A DNA stretch of 64,000 nucleotides from Pseudonocardia sp. C8. GTDB lineage: Bacteria > Actinomycetota > Actinomycetes > Mycobacteriales > Pseudonocardiaceae. Every line of letters starts with the position of its first letter. Position 1 is the stretch's first letter. A program made the translations under genes and the position numbers. The stretch is taken from positions 5,109,501-5,173,500 of the forward strand of contig NZ_JACMTR010000002.1 in the NCBI RefSeq assembly GCF_014267175.1, in the 5' to 3' direction. The notes beneath the pieces are model-generated. The model was not told the origin of the DNA. It saw nothing but the letters and a program-made list of their open reading frames with translations, and ran no database searches. This document shows positions 8,521 through 19,364 of the stretch, in pieces.

Positions 8521-10014
8521 CTAGTCGAACCGGCCGCCGCCCTTCACCGACTCGCCCTCGCCCCGCAGTTCCTTGATCGCCGCCTCGATCCGGTCGCCGA
8601 TCGCCTTGTCGATGTTCTTCCAGTACTGGTAGACGCGCTCGCGGATCTCGTCGGACCGCACGCCGGCTGCCGCGCCCGCGACGTTGTGGACCAGCCGCTC
8701 CCGCTGACCCTCGTCCATCACCTCGTTGATCAAGGTGTTGGGCTGGCCGTAGTCGTCGTCGTCGGCACGCAGCGTGTAGGCCTGGCGCACCATCTCCCCG
8801 TCGACGGCGTACATGTTCGAGTAGACGGCGCGGGCCGGGTCGGCCGCCGGGCCGCCCGTCGAGTTGGGTGCGTACACCGGGTCGGTGACGTTCTCGACCC
8901 GCATGACGCCGTCCTTCGAGTAGCTGTGCACGGGCACCCGTGGCCGGTTGACCGGGATCTGCTGGTAGTTCACGCCGAGCCGGGCGCGGTGCGCGTCGGC
9001 GTAGGAGAAACCCCGGGCCAGCAGCATCTTGTCCGGCGAGAGCCCGGTGCCGGGCACGATGTTGTTCGGCTGGAACGCCGCCTGCTCCATCTCGGTGTGG
9101 AAGTCGGTGACGTTGCGGTCCAGCGTCATCCGGCCGACCTCGATCAGCGGGTAGTCGGCGTGCGGCCAGACCTTGGTGAGGTCGAACGGGTTGTACCGGT
9201 AGGTCTTCGCGTCCTCGAACGGCATGATCTGCACCTTGAGCGTCCAGCTCGGGTAGTCGCCGCGCTCGATCGCCTCGTACAGGTCGCGCTGGTGGGCGTC
9301 GCCGTCCTCGCCGGCGAGCTGGTCGGCCTCGGACTGGGTGAGGCACTCGATGCCCTGGTCGGTCTTGAAGTGGTACTTCACCCAGAACTGCTCGCCGGAC
9401 GCGTTCACCCAGGAGTACGTGTGGCTGGAGTAGCCGTTCATGTTCCGCCACGTCTTCGGGATGCCGCGGTCGCCCATCAGCCAGGTCACCTGGTGGGCCG
9501 ACTCGGGCGAGAGCGTCCAGAAGTCCCACTGCATGTCGGCGTCGCGCAGGTTGTTGCGTGCCAGCCGCTTCTGCGAGCGGATGAAGTGCTGGAACTTCAT
9601 CGGGTCCCGGATGAAGAACACCGGGGTGTTGTTGCCGACGATGTCGAGGTTGCCCTCGGACGTGTAGAACTTCAGCGCGAAGCCACGGGGGTCGCGCCAG
9701 GTGTCCGGGCTGCCGCGCTCGCCCGCGACGGTGGAGAAGCGCGCGACCATCTCGGTCTCGGTCCCGGGCTGGAACACCGCGGCCCGGGTGTAGGCGCTGA
9801 CGTCGCCGGTGACCCGGAACGTGCCGAACGCGCCGCCGCCCTTCGCGTGCGGCTGCCGCTCGGTGATGCGCTCCCGGTTGAACTGCGCCATCTGCTCGAT
9901 CAGGTAGTTGTCGTTGAGCAGGATGGGGCCGTCCGGGCCGACGGTGAGCGAGTGCTCGTCGCTGGAGACGGGGTTGCCGGAGTCGGTGGTGGTGTACGGC
10001 TGCGAGTTGGTCAC
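8521..10014 (-). CDS. katA: monofunctional haem catalase
   Basis: A 497-residue clade-3-type small-subunit catalase that dismutates hydrogen peroxide in the cytoplasm. It shows the distal His56 in [12 protein letters not shown], the distal Asn in [11 protein letters not shown] (about 129) and the haem-ligand Tyr in the [14 protein letters not shown] motif. Full length for the family. Its GTG start (10014) overlaps the fur stop codon in a GTGA junction, so the two are translationally coupled and co-transcribed from the fur promoter. The arrangement parallels Streptomyces catR-catA, where a Fur-like repressor controls the catalase under peroxide stress. Confidence 0.95.
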   Translation of the reverse strand: MTNSQPYTTTDSGNPVSSDEHSLTVGPDGPILLNDNYLIEQMAQFNRERITERQPHAKGGGAFGTFRVTGDVSAYTRAAVFQPGTETEMVARFSTVAGERGSPDTWRDPRGFALKFYTSEGNLDIVGNNTPVFFIRDPMKFQHFIRSQKRLARNNLRDADMQWDFWTLSPESAHQVTWLMGDRGIPKTWRNMNGYSSHTYSWVNASGEQFWVKYHFKTDQGIECLTQSEADQLAGEDGDAHQRDLYEAIERGDYPSWTLKVQIMPFEDAKTYRYNPFDLTKVWPHADYPLIEVGRMTLDRNVTDFHTEMEQAAFQPNNIVPGTGLSPDKMLLARGFSYADAHRARLGVNYQQIPVNRPRVPVHSYSKDGVMRVENVTDPVYAPNSTGGPAADPARAVYSNMYAVDGEMVRQAYTLRADDDDYGQPNTLINEVMDEGQRERLVHNVAGAAAGVRSDEIRERVYQYWKNIDKAIGDRIEAAIKELRGEGESVKGGGRFD

Positions 10015-10478
10015 TGCCGTGCCTCCTCGTGGTGGGTGGGTGCGTTCGGGTCATCCCCGGTCCGGCAGCCGGCGCAGCGGCCCCAGAACACGACCTCGGC
10101 CTCCTCGACCGCGAAGCCGGCGACGTCGTGCGGGGTCAGGCAGGGCCGGGCGCCGACGACGCAGTCGACGTCGACGGTCCGGCCGCACTCCCGGCAGACC
10201 AGGTGGTGATGGTTGTCCCCGGTGCGGGTCTCGAACCGCGCCGGCGAGCCGGCCGGCACGATCCGCCGGACCAGCCCGGTGTCGGCGCAGGCGGCGAGGA
10301 CGTCGTAGACCGCCTGCGTCGACACCCGGCCGAGACGCGCGCGGACCAGCCCCGTCACGGTGTCGGCCGTGGCGTGCGGGTGCTCCGCGAGGACCTCCAG
10401 GACGGCGACCCGCGGGGCGGTGACCCGCAGGCCGACGCCCCGCAGCCGGCCCGCCGCCGCGCTGCTCCGGTGTTCCAT
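10011..10478 (-). CDS. Fur-family peroxide-responsive repressor (CatR/PerR-like)
   Basis: A 155-residue Fur-family repressor with an N-terminal winged helix ([25 protein letters not shown] in part), the His cluster [12 protein letters not shown] and two Cys pairs, CRECG and CAGC, which form the structural zinc site. Linkage to katA through a GTGA overlap argues for a peroxide sensor (PerR/CatR type) rather than an iron-uptake regulator. It starts at ATG 10478; the divergent MFS gene begins 91 bases away. A palindrome in that gap (10501-10517) is the obvious candidate operator. Confidence 0.88.
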   Translation of the reverse strand: MEHRSSAAAGRLRGVGLRVTAPRVAVLEVLAEHPHATADTVTGLVRARLGRVSTQAVYDVLAACADTGLVRRIVPAGSPARFETRTGDNHHHLVCRECGRTVDVDCVVGARPCLTPHDVAGFAVEEAEVVFWGRCAGCRTGDDPNAPTHHEEARQ

Positions 10479-10500
10479 CACCGGTGGACTTCCCGGCTTT

Positions 10501-10517
10501 TCTGGAACCAAACCAGA
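10501..10517. promoter_or_regulatory. candidate Fur/CatR operator
   Basis: TCTGG-7 bp-CCAGA inverted repeat in a locally AT-rich stretch between divergent fur-katA and the MFS gene, 22 bases upstream of the fur start. Autoregulation is typical of catR-type genes; the site is inferred from position and symmetry only. Confidence 0.4.
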
Positions 10518-10569
10518 TTCTCCCCGGGCCGGCCGGAATCCGGTGGACGCGGCGTCGCAGGATGGACGG

Positions 10570-11799
10570 GTGTCCGACGCCGTCCGCACGACCGCACCGG
10601 CCCGCACCGGGATCGGGGCCTTCGCCGACGTCCTGCGCCGCCCCGGGATCGGGGCGGTCACCGGTATCGGGATGGCCGCCCGGATCCCGGCGACGGCCGT
10701 CGGCGTCACCCTGACGCTGCACACGGTCCTGACCCTCGGGTACGGCTTCGGCGCGGCCGGGCTGGTCGCGGCGGCCGTCCCGACCGGGATGGCGATCGGC
10801 GCCCCGCTGCTCGGCTCGGTGATCGACCGCTACGGGCTGCGGCCGGTCGTGGTGCTGACGACGGCGGCCGGGGTGCTGTTCTGGACGGTCGCGCCGCTGC
10901 TCGGCTACGCCGGGCTGCTCGGCGCCGCGTTCGCCGCCGGGGTGCTGTCGCTGCCGGTGTTCACCCTGGTCCGGCAGGTCATCGCGGCGGTCGTGCCGGC
11001 CGGGCAGCGGCGGCCGGCGTACGCGCTCGACTCGATGTCGGTGGAGATCTCCTACATGACCGGCCCGGCAGCCGGCGCGCTGCTGACCGTGTGGCTGGGA
11101 TCCGCGGTGTCGATGCGGGTGATCGGGTCGGGGTTCGTGCTGGCCGGGCTGGCGCTGTGGTGGCTGAACCCGCCGGTCCGGGCGGGCGGCGCCGCGTCCG
11201 GGCCCGCGCCGGCCCGGCCGCCGGTGCGCACCTGGCTGTCCCGCCCGCTGGTGGGCGCGCTGCTGACCGTGACGGCCGCCGTCGTCGCGATCATGGGCAC
11301 CGAGTTCGCGTTCGTCGCCGCGCTCACCGAGGCGGGCCAGGCGTGGGCGATCGCGCTGGTCAACGCGGTGTGGTGCCTGGCGTCGCTGGTCGGCGGGTTC
11401 CTCTACGGCGCCGCCCGGCGGGCCGTCCCGCTGCCGCTGCTGCTCGCGGTGCTGGGGCTCGCGACGCTGCCGGCCGCGCTCGCCGGGTCCTGGTGGAGCC
11501 TGCTGCTCCTGCTCGTGCCCGCGGGGCTCGCCATCGCCCCGACGCTGGCCGCCGGCAGCGACGCGATCGGCGAGCTCGCCCCGGACCGGGTCCGCGGGCT
11601 GGTCACCGGCCTGCAGGGCTCGGCGACGACGCTCGGGATCGCGCTCGCCGGCCCGCTGTCCGGTGCGCTCGTCGACGCCGCCTCCCCGGCCCTGGCGATC
11701 GTCGTGTGCGCAGCCGTGGCCACGGTGGTCGCCGGGGTCGCGGCGGTGCTGATGCGGTCACGGGGACCGGAACGCACCGGAACGCAACCCGGTGCCTGA
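10570..11799 (+). CDS. major facilitator superfamily transporter
   Basis: A 409-residue membrane protein with about 12 hydrophobic helices and the MFS loop motif GSVIDRYGLRPVV after helix 2. It resembles small-molecule exporters of the DHA1 type; the substrate cannot be assigned. GTG 10570 gives a normal MFS N-terminus; the open frame extends 70 codons upstream through the operator region without a plausible start. It shares a 91-bp promoter region with the divergent fur-katA operon, so co-regulation by the Fur protein is possible. Confidence 0.85.
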   Translation: MSDAVRTTAPARTGIGAFADVLRRPGIGAVTGIGMAARIPATAVGVTLTLHTVLTLGYGFGAAGLVAAAVPTGMAIGAPLLGSVIDRYGLRPVVVLTTAAGVLFWTVAPLLGYAGLLGAAFAAGVLSLPVFTLVRQVIAAVVPAGQRRPAYALDSMSVEISYMTGPAAGALLTVWLGSAVSMRVIGSGFVLAGLALWWLNPPVRAGGAASGPAPARPPVRTWLSRPLVGALLTVTAAVVAIMGTEFAFVAALTEAGQAWAIALVNAVWCLASLVGGFLYGAARRAVPLPLLLAVLGLATLPAALAGSWWSLLLLLVPAGLAIAPTLAAGSDAIGELAPDRVRGLVTGLQGSATTLGIALAGPLSGALVDAASPALAIVVCAAVATVVAGVAAVLMRSRGPERTGTQPGA

Positions 11800-11875
11800 G
11801 AGCCTCCACAGGCGATCGGCGCAGCGCGTGTCCCGCCGCCCCGCCGGGGCCCCGCGCTCCGGCAGACTGGACCGG

Positions 11876-12898
11876 GTGAGCGCCCCGCCCCGCCCCGACG
11901 CCGAGACCACCCCGATCCGCGGCGGCCGTGCCCGTCGCCGGTTCGGCCCGGTCCGGTGGGCGGTCGCGCTGCTGCTCGCCGCCGGTGCGGCCGGGGTGAC
12001 CCTGCCCGACCTGGCCGGGCTGGACGCCCACTCGCCGTTCGCGCAGATCATCGCGTTCCGCCCGCTCGCGGTCGCCGTGCTGGCTGTCTTCGTCGTCCTC
12101 GGCCTGCTGGTCACGGCGTTCGTCCGGCGGTTCTGGCCGGTGCCCGTCCTGCTCGCGCTGGTCGCCCTGGTCGGGGCGTCCCTGGTGCTGCCCCGGACCA
12201 CGGCCGAGGCCACCCCGCCGCCGGGGGGCACGCCGCTGAAGGTGCTCGCCCTCAACGTCTACGAGGGCGAGGCGGACGCCGACTCGGTGGCCGCGCTGAT
12301 CGCCGCCGAGCAGCCGGACGTCGTGTCGATCCCCGAGTCCGGGGCTCGCTACGAGTCCGAGCTCGCCCCGCTGCTCGAACCGCTGGGCTACCGGACGGCC
12401 GCCAGCGTCGGGCCGTGGAAGCCCGACGTCCGCGGCAACACCGTCGCCTGGGCCGAGCGGCTCGGCGACGTGCAGACCCGGATCGGCGACGACGTCCAGT
12501 TCCCCTACATCGAGGCCACCGGCGGCCGCCTGGGCGAGCTGCGGTTCGTCGCGTTCCACTCGGTGGCGCCGGTGCCGCGCTCGGTCGGCCAGTGGCGCTC
12601 CGACCTGGCCACGGTGCGGGAGTGGTGCGCCGGGGAGGGCCCCGCGGTGATCGCCGGGGACTTCAACGCCAGCTTCGACCACTCGGTGTTCCGCGAGGCG
12701 GTCGCCGGGTGCGGCGACGCGGCCGCGCAGACCGGCAACGGGCTGCAGGGGACCTGGCCGACCTGGGCGCCGCAGTGGCTCGGCCCCCAGATCGACCACG
12801 TGCTCTCGACCGGCGGGATCACCGCGGAGTCGTTCGGGACGCGGGCCGTGCCGGGGACCGACCACCGGGCGATCGTCGCGACGCTTCGCGTCCCGTGA
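11876..12898 (+). CDS. membrane-anchored endonuclease/exonuclease/phosphatase family protein
   Basis: A 340-residue protein: a basic N-terminus, three hydrophobic segments (about 25-45, 57-80, 85-105) and a C-terminal endonuclease/exonuclease/phosphatase domain from about 120. Motifs of the fold are VLALNVYEGEADA (N of the metal site), IPESG (metal-binding Glu), VIAGDFNAS (catalytic Asp/Asn) and GTDHRAIVA (catalytic His). The active domain probably faces outside the membrane and hydrolyses phosphodiesters or phosphomonoesters, perhaps lipids. The start GTG 11876 follows CAGACT at seven bases (leaderless). Its TGA lies inside the left arm of the shared terminator palindrome. Confidence 0.8.
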   Translation: MSAPPRPDAETTPIRGGRARRRFGPVRWAVALLLAAGAAGVTLPDLAGLDAHSPFAQIIAFRPLAVAVLAVFVVLGLLVTAFVRRFWPVPVLLALVALVGASLVLPRTTAEATPPPGGTPLKVLALNVYEGEADADSVAALIAAEQPDVVSIPESGARYESELAPLLEPLGYRTAASVGPWKPDVRGNTVAWAERLGDVQTRIGDDVQFPYIEATGGRLGELRFVAFHSVAPVPRSVGQWRSDLATVREWCAGEGPAVIAGDFNASFDHSVFREAVAGCGDAAAQTGNGLQGTWPTWAPQWLGPQIDHVLSTGGITAESFGTRAVPGTDHRAIVATLRVP

Positions 12899-12937
12899 GT
12901 GGTTAGCGGGGTCAGGACCCCGCTAACCACTCACGGG
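12892..12937. terminator. bidirectional terminator palindrome holding both stop codons
   Basis: Perfect 20-base arms (12892-12911, 12918-12937) with a 6-base loop between two convergent genes. The TGA of the phosphatase-fold gene is in the left arm and the TGA of asd in the right arm. The arm shares CGTGAGTGGT with the palindrome at 8463-8515. Confidence 0.8.
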
Positions 12938-14013
12938 GCCCGGAGGGCCACTGTCTCGGCGACCTCGTAGGTGTTCAGCGCGGCACCCTTGCGCAGGTTG
13001 TCGCCGCAGACGAACAGCTCCAGGGTGTTCGGGAAGTCCAGCGACTGCCGGATCCGGCCCACCACGGTCGGGTCCCCGCCGACGGCGTCGGCCGGGGTCG
13101 GCCACTCACCGGCGGCCGGGTCGTCCTTCACGACGATCGTCGGCTGCTCGGACAGCACCTTGCGGGCCGCCTCGACCGACACGTCCCGCCCGAAGGTGGC
13201 GTGGACCGCCAGCGCGTGCGTGGTGACCACCGGGACCCGGACGCACGTCGCGGACACCTTCAGGTCCGGGATGCCGAGGATCTTGCGGGACTCGTTGCGG
13301 ACCTTCAGCTCCTCCGACGACCAGCCGTCGTCCTTGAGGGAGCCGGCCCACGGCACGACGTTCAGCGCCAGCGGCGCCGGGAACGGCGAGCCCGCCGCGG
13401 ACCCGACCTTGACGCCGGCCTCGGTGAGCGTCGCGGCGACGTCACCGGAGACGTTGCCGACCTGCTTGCCGGCCAGCGCCTCGATCTCCGCGTAGAGCTG
13501 GTCGATGCCCGGCTGGCCCGCACCGGACGCGGCCTGGTACGAGGACACGACCAGCGCCTCGAGCCCGAACTCGCGGTGCAGCGCGCCCATCGCCGCCATC
13601 ATCGACAGCGTCGTGCAGTTCGGGTTGGCGATGATGCCCTTGGGCCGATCGGTGACCTTCTCGGCGTTGACCTCGGGCACGACCAGCGGGACGTCCGGGT
13701 CCATCCGGAAGGCCCCGGAGTTGTCGACGGCGACGGCACCGCGGGCGGCCGCGATCGGCGCCCACTCGGCGCTGATCTCGTCCGGGACGTCGAACATCGC
13801 GATGTCGACGCCGTCGAAGACCTCGGGGGTGAGCTCGAGGACGGTGATGTCCTCGCCGCGGACCCGCAGCACCTTGCCGGCGCTGCGCGCCGAGGCGATC
13901 AGGCGGATCTCGCCCCACGGCACCGACTCGCGGCCGTCGATGATCTCGATCATGGTCGTGCCGACGGCACCGGTGGCGCCGACGAGCGCCAGTACGGGCT
14001 TGTCCATGGCCAT
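12931..14013 (-). CDS. asd: aspartate-semialdehyde dehydrogenase
   Basis: A 360-residue enzyme that reduces aspartyl phosphate to aspartate semialdehyde with NADPH, the second step of the aspartate pathway to Lys, Met, Thr and diaminopimelate. The NADP site GATGAVG is at 13-19 and the catalytic Cys133 sits in NPNCTT; the GAGQPGIDQ and SCVRVPV-like (ATCVRVPV) regions are conserved. It is the second gene of the lysC-asd operon, six bases after lysC. ATG 14013 and an alternative ATG two codons later are both possible. Full length. Confidence 0.95.
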   Translation of the reverse strand: MAMDKPVLALVGATGAVGTTMIEIIDGRESVPWGEIRLIASARSAGKVLRVRGEDITVLELTPEVFDGVDIAMFDVPDEISAEWAPIAAARGAVAVDNSGAFRMDPDVPLVVPEVNAEKVTDRPKGIIANPNCTTLSMMAAMGALHREFGLEALVVSSYQAASGAGQPGIDQLYAEIEALAGKQVGNVSGDVAATLTEAGVKVGSAAGSPFPAPLALNVVPWAGSLKDDGWSSEELKVRNESRKILGIPDLKVSATCVRVPVVTTHALAVHATFGRDVSVEAARKVLSEQPTIVVKDDPAAGEWPTPADAVGGDPTVVGRIRQSLDFPNTLELFVCGDNLRKGAALNTYEVAETVALRAP

Positions 14014-14019
14014 GTCAGC

Positions 14020-15285
14020 TCACCGGCCCGTTCCCGCGGCGACCACCGCGTCGTCCTCGGCGCCCAGCTCGAACGCCTCGTGCAGGGCCTGCACCGCGGT
14101 GTCCAGCTGGTCGGAGCGGCAGATCACCGAGATCCGGATCTCGGAGGTGTTCATGGTCTCGATGTTGATGCCGGCGTCCGAGAGCGCCTCGCAGAACTTC
14201 GCGGTGACGCCGGGGTGGTTCCGCATGCCGGCGCCGACCAGCGACACCTTGCCGATGTCGTTGTCGTAGATCAGCTCGGAGAAGCCGATCTCGTCCTTGA
14301 CCCGCTCCAGTGCCGCGACGGCCGCGTCCCCGTTGGACCGGGGCAGCGAGAACGTGATGTCGGTCTTCTTGTCGGCGACGTTGGAGATGTTCTGCAGGAC
14401 CATGTCGATGTTGATCTCCGCGTCGGCGACCGTGCGGAAGATCTTCGCCGCCATGCCGGGGGTGTCCGGCACGCCGGTCACCGTGATCTTGCCCTCGGAC
14501 CGGTCGTGCGCGACGCCGGTGATGATCGGATTCTCCAACGGGATCTCCTCGATCGAGCCGGAGACCAGCGTGCCCGGCTTGTCGTTGTAGGAACTGCGCA
14601 CCCGCAGCGGGACGCCGTAGCGGCGGGCGTACTCCACGGCGCGCAGGTGCAGCACCTTCGCGCCGGACGCGGCGAGCTCGAGCATCTCCTCGTAGGTCAC
14701 CGTCTCCAGCAGGCTCGCCTTCGGGACGATCCGCGGGTCGGCGGAGTAGACGCCGTCGACGTCGGAGTAGATCTCGCAGACGTCGGCCTCCAGCGCGGCC
14801 GCGAGCGCGACGGCGGTGGTGTCCGAACCGCCCCGGCCCAGCGTGGTGATGTCCTTCGAGTCGGCGCTCATCCCCTGGAAGCCGGCGACGAGGACGATGT
14901 GGCCCTCGGCCAGCGCCTCCCGCAGCCGGTAGGGGTTCACCTCGGTGATCCGGGCGTCGCCGTGCTTCGAGGTGGTGATCATGCCGGCCTGCGAGCCGGT
15001 GAACGACCGCGCCTCCGCCCCGAGGGCGTGGATCGCCATCGCCACGAGCGCGTTCGAGATCCGCTCGCCCGCGGTGAGGAGCATGTCCATCTCACGCGCC
15101 GGCGGCTTCGGGGAGATCTGCTCGGCGAGATCGGTCAGCTCGTCGGTCGTGTCCCCCATGGCGGACACGACGACGACGACGTCATGGCCCTCCTTGCGGG
15201 TACGGACGATCCGCTCGGCGACCTTCTTGATGCGCTCCGCGCTCTCGACCGACGATCCGCCGTACTTCTGCACGACGAGGGCCAC
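14020..15285 (-). CDS. lysC: aspartate kinase
   Basis: A 421-residue aspartokinase, the same length as the corynebacterial enzyme. It phosphorylates aspartate to open the aspartate pathway. The kinase signature KYGGSS is at 7-12; GRGGSDTTA and the substrate-binding blocks follow; two ACT domains occupy the last 160 residues and include residues typical of Lys/Thr feedback control. GTG 15285 is fixed by AGGAGG six bases upstream. A separate beta subunit, made in many relatives from an internal start, is not obvious: I see no good internal ATG/GTG with a binding site. It is co-transcribed with asd; a hairpin in the 5' leader lies at 15301-15321. Confidence 0.95.
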   Translation of the reverse strand: MALVVQKYGGSSVESAERIKKVAERIVRTRKEGHDVVVVVSAMGDTTDELTDLAEQISPKPPAREMDMLLTAGERISNALVAMAIHALGAEARSFTGSQAGMITTSKHGDARITEVNPYRLREALAEGHIVLVAGFQGMSADSKDITTLGRGGSDTTAVALAAALEADVCEIYSDVDGVYSADPRIVPKASLLETVTYEEMLELAASGAKVLHLRAVEYARRYGVPLRVRSSYNDKPGTLVSGSIEEIPLENPIITGVAHDRSEGKITVTGVPDTPGMAAKIFRTVADAEINIDMVLQNISNVADKKTDITFSLPRSNGDAAVAALERVKDEIGFSELIYDNDIGKVSLVGAGMRNHPGVTAKFCEALSDAGINIETMNTSEIRISVICRSDQLDTAVQALHEAFELGAEDDAVVAAGTGR

Positions 15286-15300
15286 GCCGACCTCCTGTCC

Positions 15301-15321
15301 CGGCTCCGCGAACCGGAGCCG
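15301..15321 (-). promoter_or_regulatory. lysC leader hairpin and upstream promoter
   Basis: CGGCTCCG / CGGAGCCG form a perfect 8-bp stem with a 5-base loop four bases upstream of the lysC Shine-Dalgarno (15291-15297). A -10-like TAGTGT (minus strand) at 15384-15389 would give a leader of about 90 bases containing this hairpin. No known riboswitch class is recognised in the leader. Confidence 0.4.
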
Positions 15322-15509
15322 TCGGGTGCTCTCATGGCCGCGGGAGGCGTGGACGACCGGCCCGCAGCGCTGGTCGGAACGGCACACTACCGCCGACGGG
15401 CACCCGATTTCAGGCCCTGGCCCGGCCTCGATGACCGATGCCACACGGGCGGGGCCGTCCGGCCGCCGCTCGCGTATCGCGCGCCGCGCGCGGGCCCGCG
15501 GGCCGCGGG

Positions 15510-15815
15510 CTACACCCGCCGCAGCAGGCGGACGACCACCGTCGTCACGACCAGCCACAGGACCGCCGCGACGCCGTAGTTCAGCGTCACCGCCAGCTTC
15601 GGCTCCTCGGGGGTGAACAGGTCACCGAGCCCCAGGTTGAACCGGGCCGCCCAGCCGGCGACGAACTCGGTCAGGAAGTTCTGCGGGTTCGCGTCGAGGA
15701 GCGTCAGCACGATGTGTGCCACGAGGATCCCGACGATCACCAGGCCGACGATCCGCACGATCGTCGCGATGATGCCGAGGCCCCGCCGCACGGTGGTCCC
15801 CACGGTTGCCGCCAT
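15510..15815 (-). CDS. small two-helix membrane protein, hypothetical
   Basis: A 101-residue protein with two hydrophobic segments (about residues 15-40 and 75-98) separated by a hydrophilic stretch [20 protein letters not shown], and a basic end (RLLRRV). ATG 15815 is supported by GGAGGG eight bases upstream. It precedes lysC on the same strand by 224 bases, too far to assume an operon, and GC-rich self-complementary sequence after its stop (about 15485-15509) may terminate it. I recognise no family; similar small proteins of unknown function are common in actinomycetes. Confidence 0.7.
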   Translation of the reverse strand: MAATVGTTVRRGLGIIATIVRIVGLVIVGILVAHIVLTLLDANPQNFLTEFVAGWAARFNLGLGDLFTPEEPKLAVTLNYGVAAVLWLVVTTVVVRLLRRV

Positions 15816-15972
15816 CACACATCCCTCCGAAGTGACGGGCACCATGGTCGCACCCCCGGCGCCCTCGCTGCCCGTTCAACGAGGCGGAACGCCCGCAGTT
15901 GTGATCCCTTCGTTGCGGCCCGGTCTCGATCCGTTCGCCGCACCGGGTTGCCGGAACACGGGGGGTCGGCGC

Positions 15973-15978
15973 TACCGT
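15973..15978 (+). promoter_or_regulatory. -10 element of leuA leader transcript
   Basis: TACCGT six bases before ATG 15985; the transcript would start at or next to the leader-peptide start codon. Confidence 0.55.
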
Positions 15979-15984
15979 GGACGC

Positions 15985-16023
15985 ATGGCGCGCCTGCTCC
16001 TTCGCCGCCGCGGCGGGGTCTGA
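15985..16023 (+). CDS. leuA leader peptide (12 aa)
   Basis: ATG 15985 to TGA 16023 encodes MARLLLRRRGGV, with three consecutive Leu codons (CTG CTC CTT) followed by three Arg codons. It is 75 bases upstream of leuA. A short Leu-rich peptide before a leucine biosynthetic gene is the mark of transcription attenuation, which has been described for leuA in several actinobacteria. A -10 hexamer six bases upstream makes it a leaderless start. The peptide is presumably not functional itself; ribosome stalling at Leu codons when leucyl-tRNA is scarce would control leuA. Confidence 0.65.
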   Translation: MARLLLRRRGGV

Positions 16024-17895
<1,872 letters not shown>

Positions 17896-17905
17896 CAGCG
17901 CGCCG

Positions 17906-17942
17906 GGGCGGTCCGGCCGCCCGCGTGGCGGCCGGACCGCCC
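17906..17942. terminator. bidirectional terminator between leuA and XRE regulator
   Basis: Perfect 16-base arms (17906-17921 and 17927-17942) with a 5-base loop between two convergent genes. Confidence 0.8.
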
Positions 17943-17952
17943 GGTGCCGGGC

Positions 17953-18846
17953 TCACGCGCCGTGGCGGGACGCCGAGCGGTAGCGGTCGCGGTAGCCCGC
18001 GATGACGGCCCGGGAGGCGTCCGGCTCGAGGGCGAGCCCGCGGACGTCGGCGAGCACGGCCCGGTAGGTCTCCAGGTCCCCGGGCGAGTCCAGGAACGTC
18101 TCCCCCGCGTGACCCTCGGTGTGCACGAGGTCGGAGCCGAGCTCGTCGGGGATCTCCAGGACGGCGAGCCGCCCGGTGTGCGCCCGGTGCACGCCGGTCG
18201 AGAACGGCAGCACGAGCAGGATGACGTTCGGCAGCCGGGACAGCTCCAGCAGCAGGTCGAGCTGCTCGGCCATCACCTCCGGCCCCCCGCTGCCCCTGGC
18301 CAGCACCGACTCGTCGATCACCGACCGGAACCGCAGCGGCGGCGTGCCGGTGAGTGCCTCGTGCCGGCGCCGGCGCAGGTGCACGAGCTGGTCGATCTCC
18401 CAGTCGTCGTGTCCGGGCAGCCGCGCGCGGAGCACCGCACGGGCGTACTCGGGGGTCTGCAGCAGCCCGTGCAGCACGGACAGGTCGAACGCGTCGATGC
18501 CGGTCGCGTCGGTCTCGACCGCGGTGTAACGGCCGGGCGCGGGGAGCACGTAGCGGTCGGTGCGGAGCCCCTCGGTGAACGGTTCCCACCAGCCGCGGGT
18601 GCGGCTCTGCGCCACGAGCCGGTGCAGCATGTCGGCCTCGACGTCGGCGACCCCACCGTAGAGCGCGAGCAGGGCGTCGACCTCGGCGATCCGGGGCACC
18701 GCCTTGCCGTTCTCCAACCGGCTGATCTTGGACGTCGAGCAGCCGAGGCCACGTGCGGCGTCCTCCAGCTTCAGTCCCGCGTTGCCGCGCAGGCGACGCA
18801 GCTCCGCACCGAGACGCCGCCGCGCGCCGACCGGCTCCTGCTCCAC
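17953..18846 (-). CDS. XRE-family regulator with DUF5753 domain
   Basis: A 297-residue regulator of the type abundant in Streptomyces and relatives: an N-terminal helix-turn-helix (LKLEDAARGLGCSTSKISRLENG, quoted in part) and a long DUF5753 domain that includes LLQTPEYARAVL and the LPFSTGVH block. Such proteins usually sit next to a DUF397 small protein and influence development; no DUF397 gene is seen here. GTG 18846 is chosen because GGGAGG lies five bases upstream; a TTG five codons earlier is also open. A perfect 12-bp palindrome in the divergent promoter region (18891-18902) is a candidate autoregulatory site. Confidence 0.85.
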   Translation of the reverse strand: MEQEPVGARRRLGAELRRLRGNAGLKLEDAARGLGCSTSKISRLENGKAVPRIAEVDALLALYGGVADVEADMLHRLVAQSRTRGWWEPFTEGLRTDRYVLPAPGRYTAVETDATGIDAFDLSVLHGLLQTPEYARAVLRARLPGHDDWEIDQLVHLRRRRHEALTGTPPLRFRSVIDESVLARGSGGPEVMAEQLDLLLELSRLPNVILLVLPFSTGVHRAHTGRLAVLEIPDELGSDLVHTEGHAGETFLDSPGDLETYRAVLADVRGLALEPDASRAVIAGYRDRYRSASRHGA

Positions 18847-18890
18847 CACGCCCTCCCGCAATCTCGCTCGTTATGCAAGTTTCATCGATT

Positions 18891-18902
18891 CTGCAATTGC
18901 AG
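18891..18902. promoter_or_regulatory. candidate operator of XRE regulator
   Basis: CTGCAATTGCAG, a perfect 12-bp palindrome in an AT-rich island 45 bases upstream of the regulator. A further TGCAA half-site occurs about 20 bases away (near 18874). The divergent small genes start at 19011. Confidence 0.45.
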
Positions 18903-19010
18903 GGCACCCCCCGGTCCGGCATCCTTGAGGTGTCCGGACGTGACGGGCACCACATCGCCCGGGGCGGCCGGGTGGGACCGGAGGATCAGCAGCGCAGGAG
19001 GGGGAACGAG

Positions 19011-19082
19011 ATGATCCGCAGGGCACGGGTTCCGCACGCCGGCAAGCACGAGCGCGCCCGCACGGGGCGGTGGACACCGTGA
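19011..19082 (+). CDS. short ORF (23 aa) coupled to a small membrane protein
   Basis: ATG 19011 follows a near-perfect Shine-Dalgarno (GCAGGAGGGGGAACGAG), the strongest in this part of the window, and encodes a very basic 23-residue peptide (MIRRARVPHAGKHERARTGR...). Its TGA overlaps GTG 19079 of the next gene in a GTGA junction, the usual sign of translational coupling. It may be a real micro-protein or only a coupling ORF. No similarity is recognised. Confidence 0.45.
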   Translation: MIRRARVPHAGKHERARTGRWTP

Positions 19083-19282
19083 TCACGCTGGTGACGCTGG
19101 TCCTCGCCGGGCTGGCGGTGATCGTCCTGACGGCGATCGTGATCGGGGTGACCGACGCCCGGCAGCGCACGGCGTGGCGCCGGATCGCGGCCGAGCGGCG
19201 GCGGGCGTGGGAGCGGCGGCAGCGGCAGCTGCACGGCGGCCCGCACCACGTCGACGCCTGGGCCGACGAGGACACGGACTGA
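19079..19282 (+). CDS. single-pass small membrane protein (67 aa)
   Basis: A 67-residue protein: one N-terminal hydrophobic helix (ITLVTLVLAGLAVIVLTAIV, residues 2-21), then a strongly basic, probably helical cytoplasmic segment (RQRTAWRRIAAERRRAWERRQRQ in part) and an acidic end WADEDTD. GTG 19079 is preferred because it overlaps the TGA of the 23-codon ORF; GTG 19070 in the same frame is the alternative. It takes the position where DUF5753 regulators often have a partner gene, though divergent. Function unknown. Confidence 0.6.
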   Translation: MITLVTLVLAGLAVIVLTAIVIGVTDARQRTAWRRIAAERRRAWERRQRQLHGGPHHVDAWADEDTD

Positions 19283-19287
19283 CGACG

Positions 19288-19309
19288 CGCCCGGGCCACG
19301 GCCCGGGCG
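19288..19309. terminator. bidirectional terminator before recR
   Basis: CGCCCGGGCC / GGCCCGGGCG, perfect 10-bp arms with a two-base loop between convergent genes. Confidence 0.7.
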
Positions 19310-19364
19310 GGGACGGTCGGCGTGGCAACGGGGGGTTGCTGCGCCGCCCGGCCGGGCCGGTCCC

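Noticed and set aside
14020..14600. Separate beta subunit of aspartate kinase from an internal start
   Set aside because: No internal ATG/GTG with a ribosome binding site was evident near the expected position.
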